Origin: Ornithinimicrobium sp.
GTDB taxonomy: Bacteria; Actinomycetota; Actinomycetes; Actinomycetales; Dermatophilaceae
DNA: 59,458 nucleotides
Direction of reading: 5' to 3'
NCBI RefSeq assembly: GCF_030537745.1
Contig: NZ_JAUNVI010000011.1
Coordinates: 1-59,458 of the forward strand
Numbering within the stretch: the stretch's first letter is position 1; every line of letters starts with the position of its first letter. The translations under genes and the position numbers were made by a program. The notes beneath the pieces were generated by a model. It searched no databases, had not been told where the DNA came from, and worked only from the letters and a program-made list of their open reading frames with translations. Shown here in pieces: positions 1 to 9,001 of this stretch.

Positions 1-42
1 GAGGTCGCTGAGGCCCCCGCTGCTGAGGTCACTGAGGACTGA
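1..42 (+). CDS. rpsB: 30S ribosomal protein S2, C-terminal end only
   Basis: Only the last 13 codons are inside the window, reading EVAEAPAAEVTED and then TGA at 40-42. The acidic, alanine-rich tail is like the C-terminal extension of actinobacterial S2. The identity is inferred mainly from position: tsf follows 73 nt downstream, and rpsB-tsf is one of the most conserved bacterial gene pairs. S2 sits on the solvent side of the 30S head/body junction. Confidence 0.75.
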   Translation, partial: EVAEAPAAEVTED

Positions 43-115
43 GCAGGCGCATCCGCCCCATCCACACCACTCGAATTGTTGTTGCTGAACCTGAACAAGG
101 AGCGAAACACAACCC

Positions 116-943
<828 letters not shown>

Positions 944-980
944 TCGTGCATCACTCTCGTCGCCACTGGTGACGGGGGAG

Positions 981-1008
981 GGGGCCGGGTCCGGATGGGG
1001 CCGGCCCC
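981..1008 (+). terminator. GC-rich hairpin after tsf
   Basis: GGGGCCGG at 981-988 pairs perfectly with CCGGCCCC at 1001-1008 around a 12-nt loop. It lies 37 nt past the tsf stop and is followed by only two T residues. This fits the weak-U, GC-rich terminators common in actinobacteria. Its function as a terminator is inferred from position. Confidence 0.5.
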
Positions 1009-1090
1009 TTCCGCATGTCTGACCATCTCTTCCTCGACCAGGCTCGTATGGCAGGATCGAGCGACTGCCCACTGCCCTCGGAGGATCCGT

Positions 1091-1879
1091 ATGACCGCAT
1101 CCGTGCCTGCCCCGACGCTGCCCTCAACCGCGACTGACCCGGCTGCGGGGATGACTCCGAACGTACCCCACAGCGGGCGCCGGGTGCTCTTGAAATTGTC
1201 CGGCGAGGCGTTTGGCGGCGGTAATGTCGGAGTGGACCCTGAGGTCGTCCGAGGGATCGCCCGACAGATCGCGACGGCGGCGCGCCAGGGCGTGCAGATC
1301 GCTGTCGTGATGGGCGGCGGCAACTTCTTCCGGGGTGCCCAGCTCCAGCAACGAGGTATGGAGCGGGCTCGGGCGGACTACATGGGCATGCTGGGCACCG
1401 TGATGAACTGCCTCGCGCTCCAGGACTTCCTGGAGAAGGAAGGGATCGACACGCGGGTGCAGACCGCGATCACGATGGGCCAGGTCGCCGAGCCCTACAT
1501 CCCGCGTCGGGCGATCCGGCACCTGGAGAAGGGCCGAGTGGTCATCTTCGGCGCTGGCGCCGGCATGCCCTACTTCTCCACCGATACGGTCTCGGCCCAG
1601 CGCGCGTTAGAGATCAAGTGCGACGCCGTCCTGATGAGCAAGCACGGGGTCGACGGGGTCTACACCGCCGACCCACGGACCGACGACACCGCGGTCAAGC
1701 TCGAGGAGCTGACCTTCGAGGAGGCCCTCGTCAGCAACCTCCGGGTCGTCGATGCGGCGGCCTTCAGCCTGTGCATGGACAACGACCTGCCGATGCTGGT
1801 TTTCGGCATAGACGGGCAGGACGCCATCACCCGTGCCCTGTGTGGTGAGAAGATCGGCACCAGAGTCATTGCCGGCTGA
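1091..1879 (+). CDS. pyrH: UMP kinase
   Basis: PyrH phosphorylates UMP to UDP using ATP, in pyrimidine nucleotide synthesis; it is a hexameric amino-acid-kinase-fold enzyme. The 262-residue product carries the family hallmarks: LLKLSGEAF near the N terminus, [10 protein letters not shown], the [11 protein letters not shown] segment, and the late TADPRTD motif. ATG at 1091 was chosen because GGAGG at 1080-1084 lies 6 nt upstream; this gives a proline/alanine/threonine-rich N-terminal tail. An internal ATG at 1151 would give a more compact protein. The gene order pyrH-frr is conserved. Confidence 0.96.
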   Translation: MTASVPAPTLPSTATDPAAGMTPNVPHSGRRVLLKLSGEAFGGGNVGVDPEVVRGIARQIATAARQGVQIAVVMGGGNFFRGAQLQQRGMERARADYMGMLGTVMNCLALQDFLEKEGIDTRVQTAITMGQVAEPYIPRRAIRHLEKGRVVIFGAGAGMPYFSTDTVSAQRALEIKCDAVLMSKHGVDGVYTADPRTDDTAVKLEELTFEEALVSNLRVVDAAAFSLCMDNDLPMLVFGIDGQDAITRALCGEKIGTRVIAG

Positions 1880-1882
1880 CCG

Positions 1883-1907
1883 GTCGGCGCCGGCGCCAGG
1901 CGCCGAC
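1883..1907 (+). terminator. Perfect 9-bp hairpin between pyrH and frr
   Basis: GTCGGCGCC (1883-1891) pairs with GGCGCCGAC (1899-1907) around a 7-nt loop, starting 4 nt after the pyrH stop. There is no T tract. It could act as a partial terminator or as an mRNA 3'-end stabiliser within the pyrH-frr unit. Confidence 0.4.
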
Positions 1908-1958
1908 GACTACCCCTGATGACCAATTTCCCGACGCTAGACGCAAGGAGCGACCACG

Positions 1959-2525
1959 ATGTCCGAGGTCATTGAGATGGCCCTCTTGGAGGCCGAAGAG
2001 AAGATGGAAAAGGCCCTGGAGGTCGCGCGTGAGGACATGTCCTCGATCCGCACCGGGCGTGCCCATCCGGGCATGTTCGCCCGGCTCGAGGTCGACTACT
2101 ACGGGTCGATGACGCCCTTGCAACAGTTGGCGTCCTTCACCGTCCAGGATGCCCGCACGCTGCTCATCACCCCCTATGACAAGGGCTCGATGGGAGAGAT
2201 TGAGAAGACCCTGCGCAACTCGAACCTGGGTGCCAACCCCAGCAACGACGGCGCGGCTATCCGTATCGTCATGCCCCAGCTGACCGAGGAGCGCCGCCGG
2301 GAGTACATCAAGCTGGCGAACACCAAGGGCGAGGACGCGAAGGTCTCGGTCCGACACGTCCGCCGCCACGCCAAGGACATCATCGACAAGTCCGTCAAGG
2401 ACGGCGACATCGGCGAGGACGAGGGCGCGCGTGCGGAGAAAGAGCTGGAGTCCCTGACCAGGAAGCATGTCGACAACGTCGATGAGATCCTCCAGGCCAA
2501 GGAGGCCGAGCTGCTCGCTGTCTGA
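1959..2525 (+). CDS. frr: Ribosome recycling factor
   Basis: RRF works with EF-G to split post-termination ribosomes. The 188-residue protein shows the family features: the early SSIRTGRAHPGMF segment, the YYGSMTPLQQLAS core, and the C-terminal helix bundle with RREYIKLANTKGEDAKV and SVRHVRRHAKD. The length is typical (about 185). ATG at 1959 has AAGGAG about 8 nt upstream. It follows pyrH by 79 nt. Confidence 0.98.
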   Translation: MSEVIEMALLEAEEKMEKALEVAREDMSSIRTGRAHPGMFARLEVDYYGSMTPLQQLASFTVQDARTLLITPYDKGSMGEIEKTLRNSNLGANPSNDGAAIRIVMPQLTEERRREYIKLANTKGEDAKVSVRHVRRHAKDIIDKSVKDGDIGEDEGARAEKELESLTRKHVDNVDEILQAKEAELLAV

Positions 2526-2576
2526 GCAGCCCGGCGTCCCTGCGTGCGCGCACCTTCCCGCACCACCATCTGAGCC

Positions 2577-3458
2577 ATGGCTGACATCGAGTCCAAGGTG
2601 AGCGAGTCTCGACGCACCCATCGGGCGCGCCGGGAAACGGCTGCTGCGGGGGCCAAGCGATCCCGCGCCGGACGCAACCTGCCGGTCGCGATCTCGGTCG
2701 GTCTGCTGCTCGCCGCCGTGGTGATCGGCAGCCTGGTCTTCTATCCGTGGGTGTTTGTCGCGCTGGTCACGATTGCCGCAGGCGTGGGGGTGTGGGAGGT
2801 AGACCACGCCTTTCGGGCCGGGCGGATCTGCCCGCCGTTCCCGCCGGTGCTGCTGTCGATCGCGCTGGTGCCGCTCGCCTACGTCTGGGGAGCCGAGGCG
2901 TTGGCTATCGGGTTTGCCGCGTCCGTCGCGCTCATCCTGCTGTGGCGCTCCGTCGGGCCCAAGGAGGACGCGGCCCGGGACGTCGCTGGCGGTGTGTTCA
3001 TCGTGGCCTATGTGCCGTTGCTGTGCGCGATCGCCTCCCTCATGGTGAGCGCGCCGGACGGCGTCGGGAGGGTCCTCACCTTCATCCTCGTCACGGTGGC
3101 CAGCGACACCGGGGGGTTTGCCGTCGGTGTGTTCAAGGGACGCAGCCCGATGGCTCCCTCGCTGAGCCCGAAGAAGTCCTGGGAGGGCTTCGCCGGGTCG
3201 GTGGGGACCAGCGCATTGGTCGGTGCCGCTGCGGTGTTCCTCCTCCTCGACGGCAGATGGTGGGTGGGTCTGCTCGTCGGCGCGGTCGCAGCGGTCTTCG
3301 CCACGGTGGGTGACCTCGCCGAGTCTTCCATCAAGAGGGACGTCGGCATCAAGGACATGGGCAACGTGCTGCCCGGCCATGGGGGCGTGATGGACCGGCT
3401 GGACTCCATGGTGGTGACAGCACCCGTCTGCTGGGTCCTGCTCAGTCTGTTCGTCTAG
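2577..3458 (+). CDS. cdsA: Phosphatidate cytidylyltransferase (CDP-diacylglycerol synthase)
   Basis: CdsA makes CDP-diacylglycerol from CTP and phosphatidic acid, the branch point to phosphatidylglycerol, cardiolipin and phosphatidylinositol, in the cytoplasmic membrane. The 293-residue product starts with a basic cytoplasmic segment (about 1-35), then has multiple hydrophobic helices. The diagnostic C-terminal signature is intact: [11 protein letters not shown] followed by [13 protein letters not shown], near residues 251-278. No strong Shine-Dalgarno sequence precedes ATG 2577. The place after frr and before rlmN is the normal actinobacterial order. Confidence 0.96.
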   Translation: MADIESKVSESRRTHRARRETAAAGAKRSRAGRNLPVAISVGLLLAAVVIGSLVFYPWVFVALVTIAAGVGVWEVDHAFRAGRICPPFPPVLLSIALVPLAYVWGAEALAIGFAASVALILLWRSVGPKEDAARDVAGGVFIVAYVPLLCAIASLMVSAPDGVGRVLTFILVTVASDTGGFAVGVFKGRSPMAPSLSPKKSWEGFAGSVGTSALVGAAAVFLLLDGRWWVGLLVGAVAAVFATVGDLAESSIKRDVGIKDMGNVLPGHGGVMDRLDSMVVTAPVCWVLLSLFV

Positions 3459-3496
3459 GGACCAACCAGCGTCGCGGTGATGGGACACTGGTAGGG

Positions 3497-4720
3497 ATGA
3501 CCACTGAACTTCCTACCCCCAGCATCGGTCGGCCCACGCCCGGCACCCTGACTTTCACCGCGCCCCGGCGCGGCAAAGCCCCCGTCCACCTGGCCGACTT
3601 CGACCTGGCCGGTCGCAAGGCCTGGGCGCAGGAACTCGGGCTGCCCGGCTTCCGCGCCGACCAAGTGTCGAGGCACTACTTCGAGCGCTTGACCAGCGAC
3701 CCCGCCGACATGACTGACCTGCCCAAGGACGGTCGAGAAGGCCTCGTCGCTGGCCTGCTACCGGCCCTGCTCACTCCGGTCCGCACGCTGACCGCGGACG
3801 ACGGCGCGACTCTGAAACAGGTGCACCGCCTCCACGACGGTGCGATGGTCGAGTCGGTGCTTATGCGCTACCCCGGCCGCATCACCATGTGCATCTCCAG
3901 CCAGGCCGGCTGCGGGATGAACTGCCCGTTCTGCGCGACCGGGCAGGCCGGCCTCACCCGCAACCTGTCCACCGCCGAGATCGTCGAACAGGTGGTTGCT
4001 GCGGCACGCGCCCTGCGCCACGGCGAGCTCGGCACCGCCCCCGGCGAGACGGCGGATGCTGGCGATGGCCACGAAGCGGACGAGCTCGAGGGTGCCGGCT
4101 CCGATGAGGCGGTCCACGAGGCGCTTCGGGTCAGCAACGTCGTCTTCATGGGTATGGGCGAGGCGCTGGCCAACTACAAGGCCGCGATCGGGGCGATCCG
4201 CCGCCTGGTGGACCCCGCCCCAGAAGGTTTGGGCATGTCGGCCCGCCACGTCACGATGTCCACCGTCGGCCTGGTGCCCGCGATCGACAAATTGGCTGCC
4301 GAGGGCATCCCCGTCACCCTGGCGCTCAGCCTGCACGCACCCGATGACGAACTGCGCGACGAGCTCGTCCCCATCAACACCCGGTGGAAGGTCGACGAGG
4401 CGCTCGACGCCGCCTACCGCTACTTCGAGGTGACCGGTCGCCGGGTCTCTATCGAGTACGCCCTGATCCGCGACATCAACGACCAAGCCTGGCGCGCCGA
4501 CCTCCTCGGCGAGAAGCTCAACGCTCGCGGGCGCGGCTGGGTGCACGTCAACCCCATCCCGCTCAACCCGACTCCCGGCAGCAAGTGGACGGCCTCCAAG
4601 CGGGGGGTCGAGCAGCAGTTCGTCGAGCGGCTGCGCGCGCACGGCATACCGACCACCGTCCGCGACACTCGTGGCTCCGAGATCGACGGCGCCTGCGGCC
4701 AGCTCGCCGCAACGGTATGA
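3497..4720 (+). CDS. rlmN: Dual-specificity 23S rRNA/tRNA adenine-C2 methyltransferase RlmN
   Basis: RlmN is a radical-SAM enzyme that methylates C2 of A2503 in 23S rRNA and A37 of some tRNAs. The radical-SAM CX3CX2C cluster is C139, C143 and C146 (CGMNCPFC), and the C-terminal resolving Cys is C400 in [10 protein letters not shown]. At 407 residues it is longer than usual because of an acidic, low-complexity insert at about residues 176-213 (rich in E, D, G and A) between the cluster domain and the GMGE motif. ATG at 3497 is preceded by a GACACT box 7 nt upstream and no clear Shine-Dalgarno sequence, so it may be leaderless. Confidence 0.95.
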   Translation: MTTELPTPSIGRPTPGTLTFTAPRRGKAPVHLADFDLAGRKAWAQELGLPGFRADQVSRHYFERLTSDPADMTDLPKDGREGLVAGLLPALLTPVRTLTADDGATLKQVHRLHDGAMVESVLMRYPGRITMCISSQAGCGMNCPFCATGQAGLTRNLSTAEIVEQVVAAARALRHGELGTAPGETADAGDGHEADELEGAGSDEAVHEALRVSNVVFMGMGEALANYKAAIGAIRRLVDPAPEGLGMSARHVTMSTVGLVPAIDKLAAEGIPVTLALSLHAPDDELRDELVPINTRWKVDEALDAAYRYFEVTGRRVSIEYALIRDINDQAWRADLLGEKLNARGRGWVHVNPIPLNPTPGSKWTASKRGVEQQFVERLRAHGIPTTVRDTRGSEIDGACGQLAATV

Positions 4721-4733
4721 CGTCCAGGCTGGC

Positions 4734-5344
4734 CTAGGTCTCTGCGGAGGCGAACTCCAGCAGCGCTGCTGTGCGCGCGTCCGGCCCCGACCGGTCAATC
4801 CGGGAGACGGCGGACACGATGGCGTTCACGCGACTCCAGGCCAGCAGGCGCGCCACTCCCTGCGGGCCCCCCAGTCCGACCAACGGCGCCAGCGCCCGGA
4901 GTCGTGTGGTCCACCCGTGCGGACAGCCGCCTCCCAGGCGGGGCGGGGGACGTATGGGCGGACCTTCGGCCCGGCCTGCCGGGCACCGATCCGCTCGAAC
5001 ATCTCCTCGCAACGCTCCTCCAGGAAACCCTCCACCCCGGTGACGGTCGTGCCGTGCACGTCACGAAGAAGCTCGGCCCACTGTGCCGGCGTCGGGGGCG
5101 CAGCGCGGAGGCTCGCGACTGGGTGCCCGGGCACGATGCGTTCCATCAGCACGGCCCCGGCCTCCGAGGCAATCACGCGCGGGACCCGAGGCCCCGCCTC
5201 ATACAGGTCCTCGACCGTCAGGTCCCAGCGCCCGACGATCCCGCCCACCAGGGCCGGGAGACGCCGCGCGAAGGCGGCTGCCGGCACCTGACCGAAGCGG
5301 TCCACCAGTGCCAGGCCCGCACGCGTGAGGCGGTCATCGGAGAC
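4734..5344 (-). pseudogene. Degraded small-molecule (streptomycin-6-kinase/hydroxyurea-type) phosphotransferase
   Basis: Two minus-strand frames hold consecutive pieces of one kinase-like protein. The first (5344 to about 4915) reads through an N-terminal piece with RRLPALVGGIVGRWDLTVEDL and then LMERIVPGHP; the second (about 4910 to 4734) has LLAWSRVNAIVSAVSRID and SGPDARTAALLEFA, ending in TAG. The intact kinase at 37849-38841 has matching segments ([25 protein letters not shown], and a similar C-terminal helix). The ATP-lobe lysine region and the catalytic HxDLxxxNVL and AIDP segments are missing, implying at least two deletions plus a frame change. The start at 5344 (GTC) is not a normal start codon; the nearest in-frame GTG is 5305. 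It lies downstream of the LOG-family gene on the same strand. Confidence 0.6.
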
Positions 5345-5387
5345 CGGCGACGTGCGGCCTGCCCCGGCGACCCATCAGCGCCACCCA

Positions 5388-6605
5388 TCACGGCGCCAGG
5401 AGAGCGGCTGCCTCGCCGACGGTATCGACCAGGTGGATCGCCGAGGCCATCCGTCGGCCCTTGCCGAGCGCCCGCAGCACAGGCCACACCGGCAGCTGCT
5501 GCGTCCACTGCGCTCGCCCCACGAGGACGAGAGGTGCCAGCGGAGCGTCTGTGGCCTCGACCGCGTAGTAGAGGCGCGTGGCCATCGCAAAGATCTCCTG
5601 CACCGTCCCAGCCGCGCCGGGCAGGACGACCAGACCGCCGCCGCAATGAGCCATCAGCAGATCCTCGCGCAACGCATTGGAGAAGAACTTCGCGATGAGC
5701 TGGGCGAAGGCGTTGGGCGGCTCGTGGCCGTAATACCACGTGGGGATCCCCAGGCTCCGGAGCGGGCGCGGCCCAGGCCGGTCGTAAGCCTGGAGGCGGA
5801 AATCCAACGCGGGCCGGACCCAGGCCCCGATGTCGGGGGAGAAGTCCGGCACGCTCGCCAGCGCGTGCAGTGCGCCGATCAATTCGTCCTCGTCGGCGGC
5901 CCACGCACCGAGGTTGGCCGCCTCCATGGCCCCGGGCCCGCCACCGGTCACCACGAGGGTGTCGGTCTGCGCCAGCCGGTGCCCGAGAAGGGCGGCCGCC
6001 GCGTAGTCGTCGGTGCCGCGACGCAGCGCGTGCCCACCCATCACCCCGACCACCCGGCGGCCTTCGACGACGTGCGCCAGGGCGTCGGACATGGCGTCGT
6101 CGTGGATCGCCCGCAGCGCCGTCACATAGGCGTCGTGCCGTAGGGCGGCATTCTCGAACCACTGGTAGGTGCGGGCGTCCACGGTCGCCGCATAGCCGTC
6201 GTGCTCCAGGCCGGCATACAGCTCCTGGGCGGTGTAGAGCCGGGCCCGATAGGGATCGACAGGGGCGTGCGGCGCGGGCGGGAAGACGATCGACCCGTGC
6301 GCTCGTAGGTGTGCCTCGACCTCCTTGTCGAGCCGCCCCCCGAGGACCACGATGTCGGTCAGGTCTTCCCGAGCCAGCAGCAGCTCGCGCTGAGGATGAC
6401 CGACCAGGTCGAGGGCCTGCAGCCGGAGGCTGTGCAGAGGGACGGGTGAGCGCAGGAGAGCCTCCCACGTCGTCTGGTCCTCCACCTCCCGGCCCGCCAC
6501 CGCAGACAGCCCCTCCGCGCGGGGATAGCGGACCTCCGCGGTGTCACCGCAGCCGACCGGCATCGACAGGACGCGGGCACTGACCGGTCGGGTGCTGCGC
6601 TTCAT
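5388..6605 (-). CDS. LOG-family (PpnN-like) nucleotide-binding protein
   Basis: This 405-residue cytoplasmic protein has a Rossmann-type LOG core: VVGVMGGHALRRG, then GGGPGAMEAANLGAW, and later VVLPGAAGTVQEIF, the equivalent of the PGGxGTxxE motif. The long spacing between the two motifs and the extra N-terminal region are more like the large PpnN (nucleotide 5'-monophosphate nucleosidase) branch than like 180-residue cytokinin-type LOGs; members cleave nucleoside monophosphates to base and ribose 5-phosphate. The second glycine of PGGxGT is alanine here, so activity is uncertain. ATG 6605 was chosen; ATG 6563 is an alternative. It is divergent from prpE with 34 nt between starts. Confidence 0.7.
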   Translation of the reverse strand: MKRSTRPVSARVLSMPVGCGDTAEVRYPRAEGLSAVAGREVEDQTTWEALLRSPVPLHSLRLQALDLVGHPQRELLLAREDLTDIVVLGGRLDKEVEAHLRAHGSIVFPPAPHAPVDPYRARLYTAQELYAGLEHDGYAATVDARTYQWFENAALRHDAYVTALRAIHDDAMSDALAHVVEGRRVVGVMGGHALRRGTDDYAAAALLGHRLAQTDTLVVTGGGPGAMEAANLGAWAADEDELIGALHALASVPDFSPDIGAWVRPALDFRLQAYDRPGPRPLRSLGIPTWYYGHEPPNAFAQLIAKFFSNALREDLLMAHCGGGLVVLPGAAGTVQEIFAMATRLYYAVEATDAPLAPLVLVGRAQWTQQLPVWPVLRALGKGRRMASAIHLVDTVGEAAALLAP

Positions 6606-6639
6606 ACCGCAGACCCTACGGGGGGTGTTGGATGAGGGC

Positions 6640-8544
6640 ATGAGCACCGATGCGCAACGGGAATACCGCGAGACCGTGGCAGCGAGCCTGACCGACCCGG
6701 ACGGGTTCTGGGGCGAGGCCGCCAAGACGATCGACTGGATCACTTGGCCGGCGATGGTGCTGGACGATCGCGACCCGCCGTTCTACCGATGGTTTGGTGG
6801 TGGCCGTCTCAACGTCTGCTTCAGCGCCCTGGACCGGCACGTCGTCCATGGGCGGGCCGACCAGACGGCGCTGATCTACGACAGTCCGGTGACGGGGGTC
6901 GTTAAAACTTTCTCCTACTGCGAGCTGCTTGACCTGGTCGCCCGCTTCGCCGGGGTGCTGCGCGACCTGGGGGTGCGCAAGGGGGAGCGGGTCGTCATCT
7001 ACCTGCCGATGATCCCGGAGGCGGTCATCGCGATGCTGGCCTGTGCTCGGATCGGTGCCGTGCACTCTGTCGTCTTCGGCGGCTTTGCTCCCGCCGAGCT
7101 CGCGGCGCGGATCGAGGACGCTGCGCCGAAGGTCATCGTCTCCGCGTCGTGCGGCATCGAGCCCTCCCGCGTCATCCTCTACAAGCCGATGCTCGACGAC
7201 GCCATCACCCGGTCGGCGCACAAGCCCGATTACTGCGTCATCGTGCAACGCCCCGAGCAGCCGTGCGAGTTGGGCCCGCGCGACCTGGAATGGGCCCAGC
7301 TGATGCACCCCGATGCAGTCGCCCCGGCCGAGTGCGTGGCGGTCGAAGCCACCGACCCGCTCTACGTGCTCTACACCTCCGGCACGACCGGCAAGCCGAA
7401 GGGCATCGTGCGAGACAGCGGTGGCTATGCGGTGGCGCTGTGTTGGTCCATGACCAACCTCTTCGGACTGCAGCCGGGGCAGACGTGGCTGTGCGGCTCC
7501 GACGTCGGTTGGGTGGTCGGCCACTCCTACATCGTCTACGGCCCGCTGCTGGCCGGCGCGACGACGATCCTCTACGAAGGGAAACCGGTCGGCACCCCCG
7601 ATGCCGGCGCCTACTGGCGGATGATCGAGGAGTATGGCGTCACCGCCGCCTTCACCGCGCCGACGGCGCTGCGGGCGATCAAGAAGCAGGACCCGGACGC
7701 CTCGCTGGCAGCCGCGCATGATCTGTCCTCGCTGCGGACGTTGTTTCTGGCGGGGGAGCGACTCGACCCGGACACCTGGACCTGGGCCACGGAGAACCTT
7801 GGCGTGCCCGTCATCGACAACTGGTGGCAGACCGAGACGGGCTGGCCGGTCGCGACCAACCCGGTCGGCGTCGCGCTCTTCGACATCAAGCCGGGCAGCG
7901 CCACGTTGCCGACGGTCGGCTATGACGTGCGCGTCCTTGACGAGCAGGGCAAGGAGGTGCCGCCCGGCACCGAGGGCGCGATCTGCGTCAAGCTGCCGCT
8001 GCCCCCCGGCACCCTCCCCACGCTCTGGCGGGACGACGACCGCTATGTCTCCAGCTATCTGTCCACCTATGAAGGTCACTACCTCTCCGGGGACGGCGGC
8101 TACCTCGACGAGGACGGCTATCTCTTCGTGATGGGCCGCACTGACGACGTCCTCAACGTCGCCGGACACCGTCTCTCGACCGGTTCCCTGGAGCAGGCGC
8201 TGTCCGGCCATCCGCAGGTGGCTGAGTGCGCCGTCATCGGGGTCGCCGACGAGCTCAAGGGCCAGGTGCCGAGGGCGCTCGTGGTCCTCAAGGGCGGGGT
8301 CAATCTGGATGACTCCGGCCGGGAACGGTTGGCGCAAGAGTTGGTCCAGCGGGTCCGGGACGAGGTGGGCCCCGTGGCCGCCCTGCGCCGGGTCGACGTG
8401 GTCGAGGCTCTGCCCAAGACCCGTTCGGGCAAGATCCTGCGTAGGACGATGCGACAGATCGCCGACGGAGGCGATCCCCAGGTCCCCTCCACGATCGAGG
8501 ACATCAGCGTCCTCGACGACCTGGAGGAGGTGCTGCGCAGCTGA
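6640..8544 (+). CDS. prpE: Propionyl-CoA synthetase (acetyl-CoA synthetase family)
   Basis: An AMP-forming acyl-CoA ligase of 634 residues that activates propionate (probably also acetate) to its CoA thioester. Visible features are the AMP-binding motif YTSGTTGKPKG from about residue 244, the NWWQTETGWP segment, DDVLNVAGHRLSTGSLE, and the catalytic, acetylatable lysine K598 in TRSGKILRR. AIIYDSPVTG-like (ALIYDSPVTGVVK) and SASCGIEPSRV segments favour PrpE over Acs. ATG 6640 is used; it has only a weak G-rich upstream sequence. The gene stands alone between the divergent LOG gene and the type VII-like cassette. Confidence 0.88.
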   Translation: MSTDAQREYRETVAASLTDPDGFWGEAAKTIDWITWPAMVLDDRDPPFYRWFGGGRLNVCFSALDRHVVHGRADQTALIYDSPVTGVVKTFSYCELLDLVARFAGVLRDLGVRKGERVVIYLPMIPEAVIAMLACARIGAVHSVVFGGFAPAELAARIEDAAPKVIVSASCGIEPSRVILYKPMLDDAITRSAHKPDYCVIVQRPEQPCELGPRDLEWAQLMHPDAVAPAECVAVEATDPLYVLYTSGTTGKPKGIVRDSGGYAVALCWSMTNLFGLQPGQTWLCGSDVGWVVGHSYIVYGPLLAGATTILYEGKPVGTPDAGAYWRMIEEYGVTAAFTAPTALRAIKKQDPDASLAAAHDLSSLRTLFLAGERLDPDTWTWATENLGVPVIDNWWQTETGWPVATNPVGVALFDIKPGSATLPTVGYDVRVLDEQGKEVPPGTEGAICVKLPLPPGTLPTLWRDDDRYVSSYLSTYEGHYLSGDGGYLDEDGYLFVMGRTDDVLNVAGHRLSTGSLEQALSGHPQVAECAVIGVADELKGQVPRALVVLKGGVNLDDSGRERLAQELVQRVRDEVGPVAALRRVDVVEALPKTRSGKILRRTMRQIADGGDPQVPSTIEDISVLDDLEEVLRS

Positions 8545-8563
8545 GGACCGAGCGGTCGGGCCT

Positions 8564-8580
8564 GTGCATAACTTCTGCAC
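8564..8580 (+). promoter_or_regulatory. Short inverted repeat upstream of the type VII-like cassette
   Basis: GTGCA (8564-8568) and TGCAC (8576-8580) form a 5-bp inverted repeat with a 7-nt AT-rich spacer, in the only non-coding gap (8545-8665) upstream of the three-gene cassette. TAACTT inside it resembles a -10 box. This could be a promoter/operator but 5-bp arms are weak evidence. Confidence 0.25.
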
Positions 8581-8665
8581 GCCGGGCGGCAGCTTTCCTA
8601 CCCTCGACCCACAAGAGATTGGTCTGCCGGGACCCGGCCGACCAGTCACGAGGGAGGGAGCACGC

Positions 8666-9001
8666 ATGGGGTATGACGTGCGTGTTGACGTCGATCTGCT
8701 CCTCGAGCTCGCACAGCGCCTGGACGAGATCGGTGAGGACCTGGCACGGGTGGCGCAAGGGGCCGCCTCGGCCTGGCGGCTGGCTGCGGGTGCTGCCGGG
8801 AGCGGGGACCTACGGGCGGTCGCGGACGATTCGGCGAGGCGGTGGGGAGCCGGTCTGGATTGGACCGGGCACCTGGCAGCCGAGCTCTCCCACGCCACCC
8901 GCGAGTCGGCACAGGCCTACCGTGACGTCGAGGCGACCCTGGCTCGGGTCTGGACGACGCGGACGGGGCTGACGGGGCGGCACGCGCGGTGGCAACCGTG
9001 A
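8666..9001 (+). CDS. EspC/WXG100-like type VII secretion substrate (putative)
   Basis: This 111-residue protein is almost all helical by pattern: helix one about 8-40, a Gly/Ala turn at 41-48, helix two about 49-95. After the second helix it has Y85-R-D-V-E89, which fits the YxxxD/E export signal of type VII (ESX) substrates. Overall it resembles the EspC/ESX-associated family. ATG 8666 has an AGGGAGGGAG ribosome-binding sequence at 8651-8660. It overlaps the next gene by 4 nt (GTGA). By analogy it would pair with the WXG-containing protein encoded next. No ESX core component is in the window, so the assignment rests on fold pattern, motif and context. Confidence 0.5.
   Translation: MGYDVRVDVDLLLELAQRLDEIGEDLARVAQGAASAWRLAAGAAGSGDLRAVADDSARRWGAGLDWTGHLAAELSHATRESAQAYRDVEATLARVWTTRTGLTGRHARWQP

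Noticed and set aside
4904-5698. 264-residue plus-strand frame over the kinase pseudogene
   Set aside because: Pro/Arg-rich noise; the kinase-like segments are all on the minus strand.
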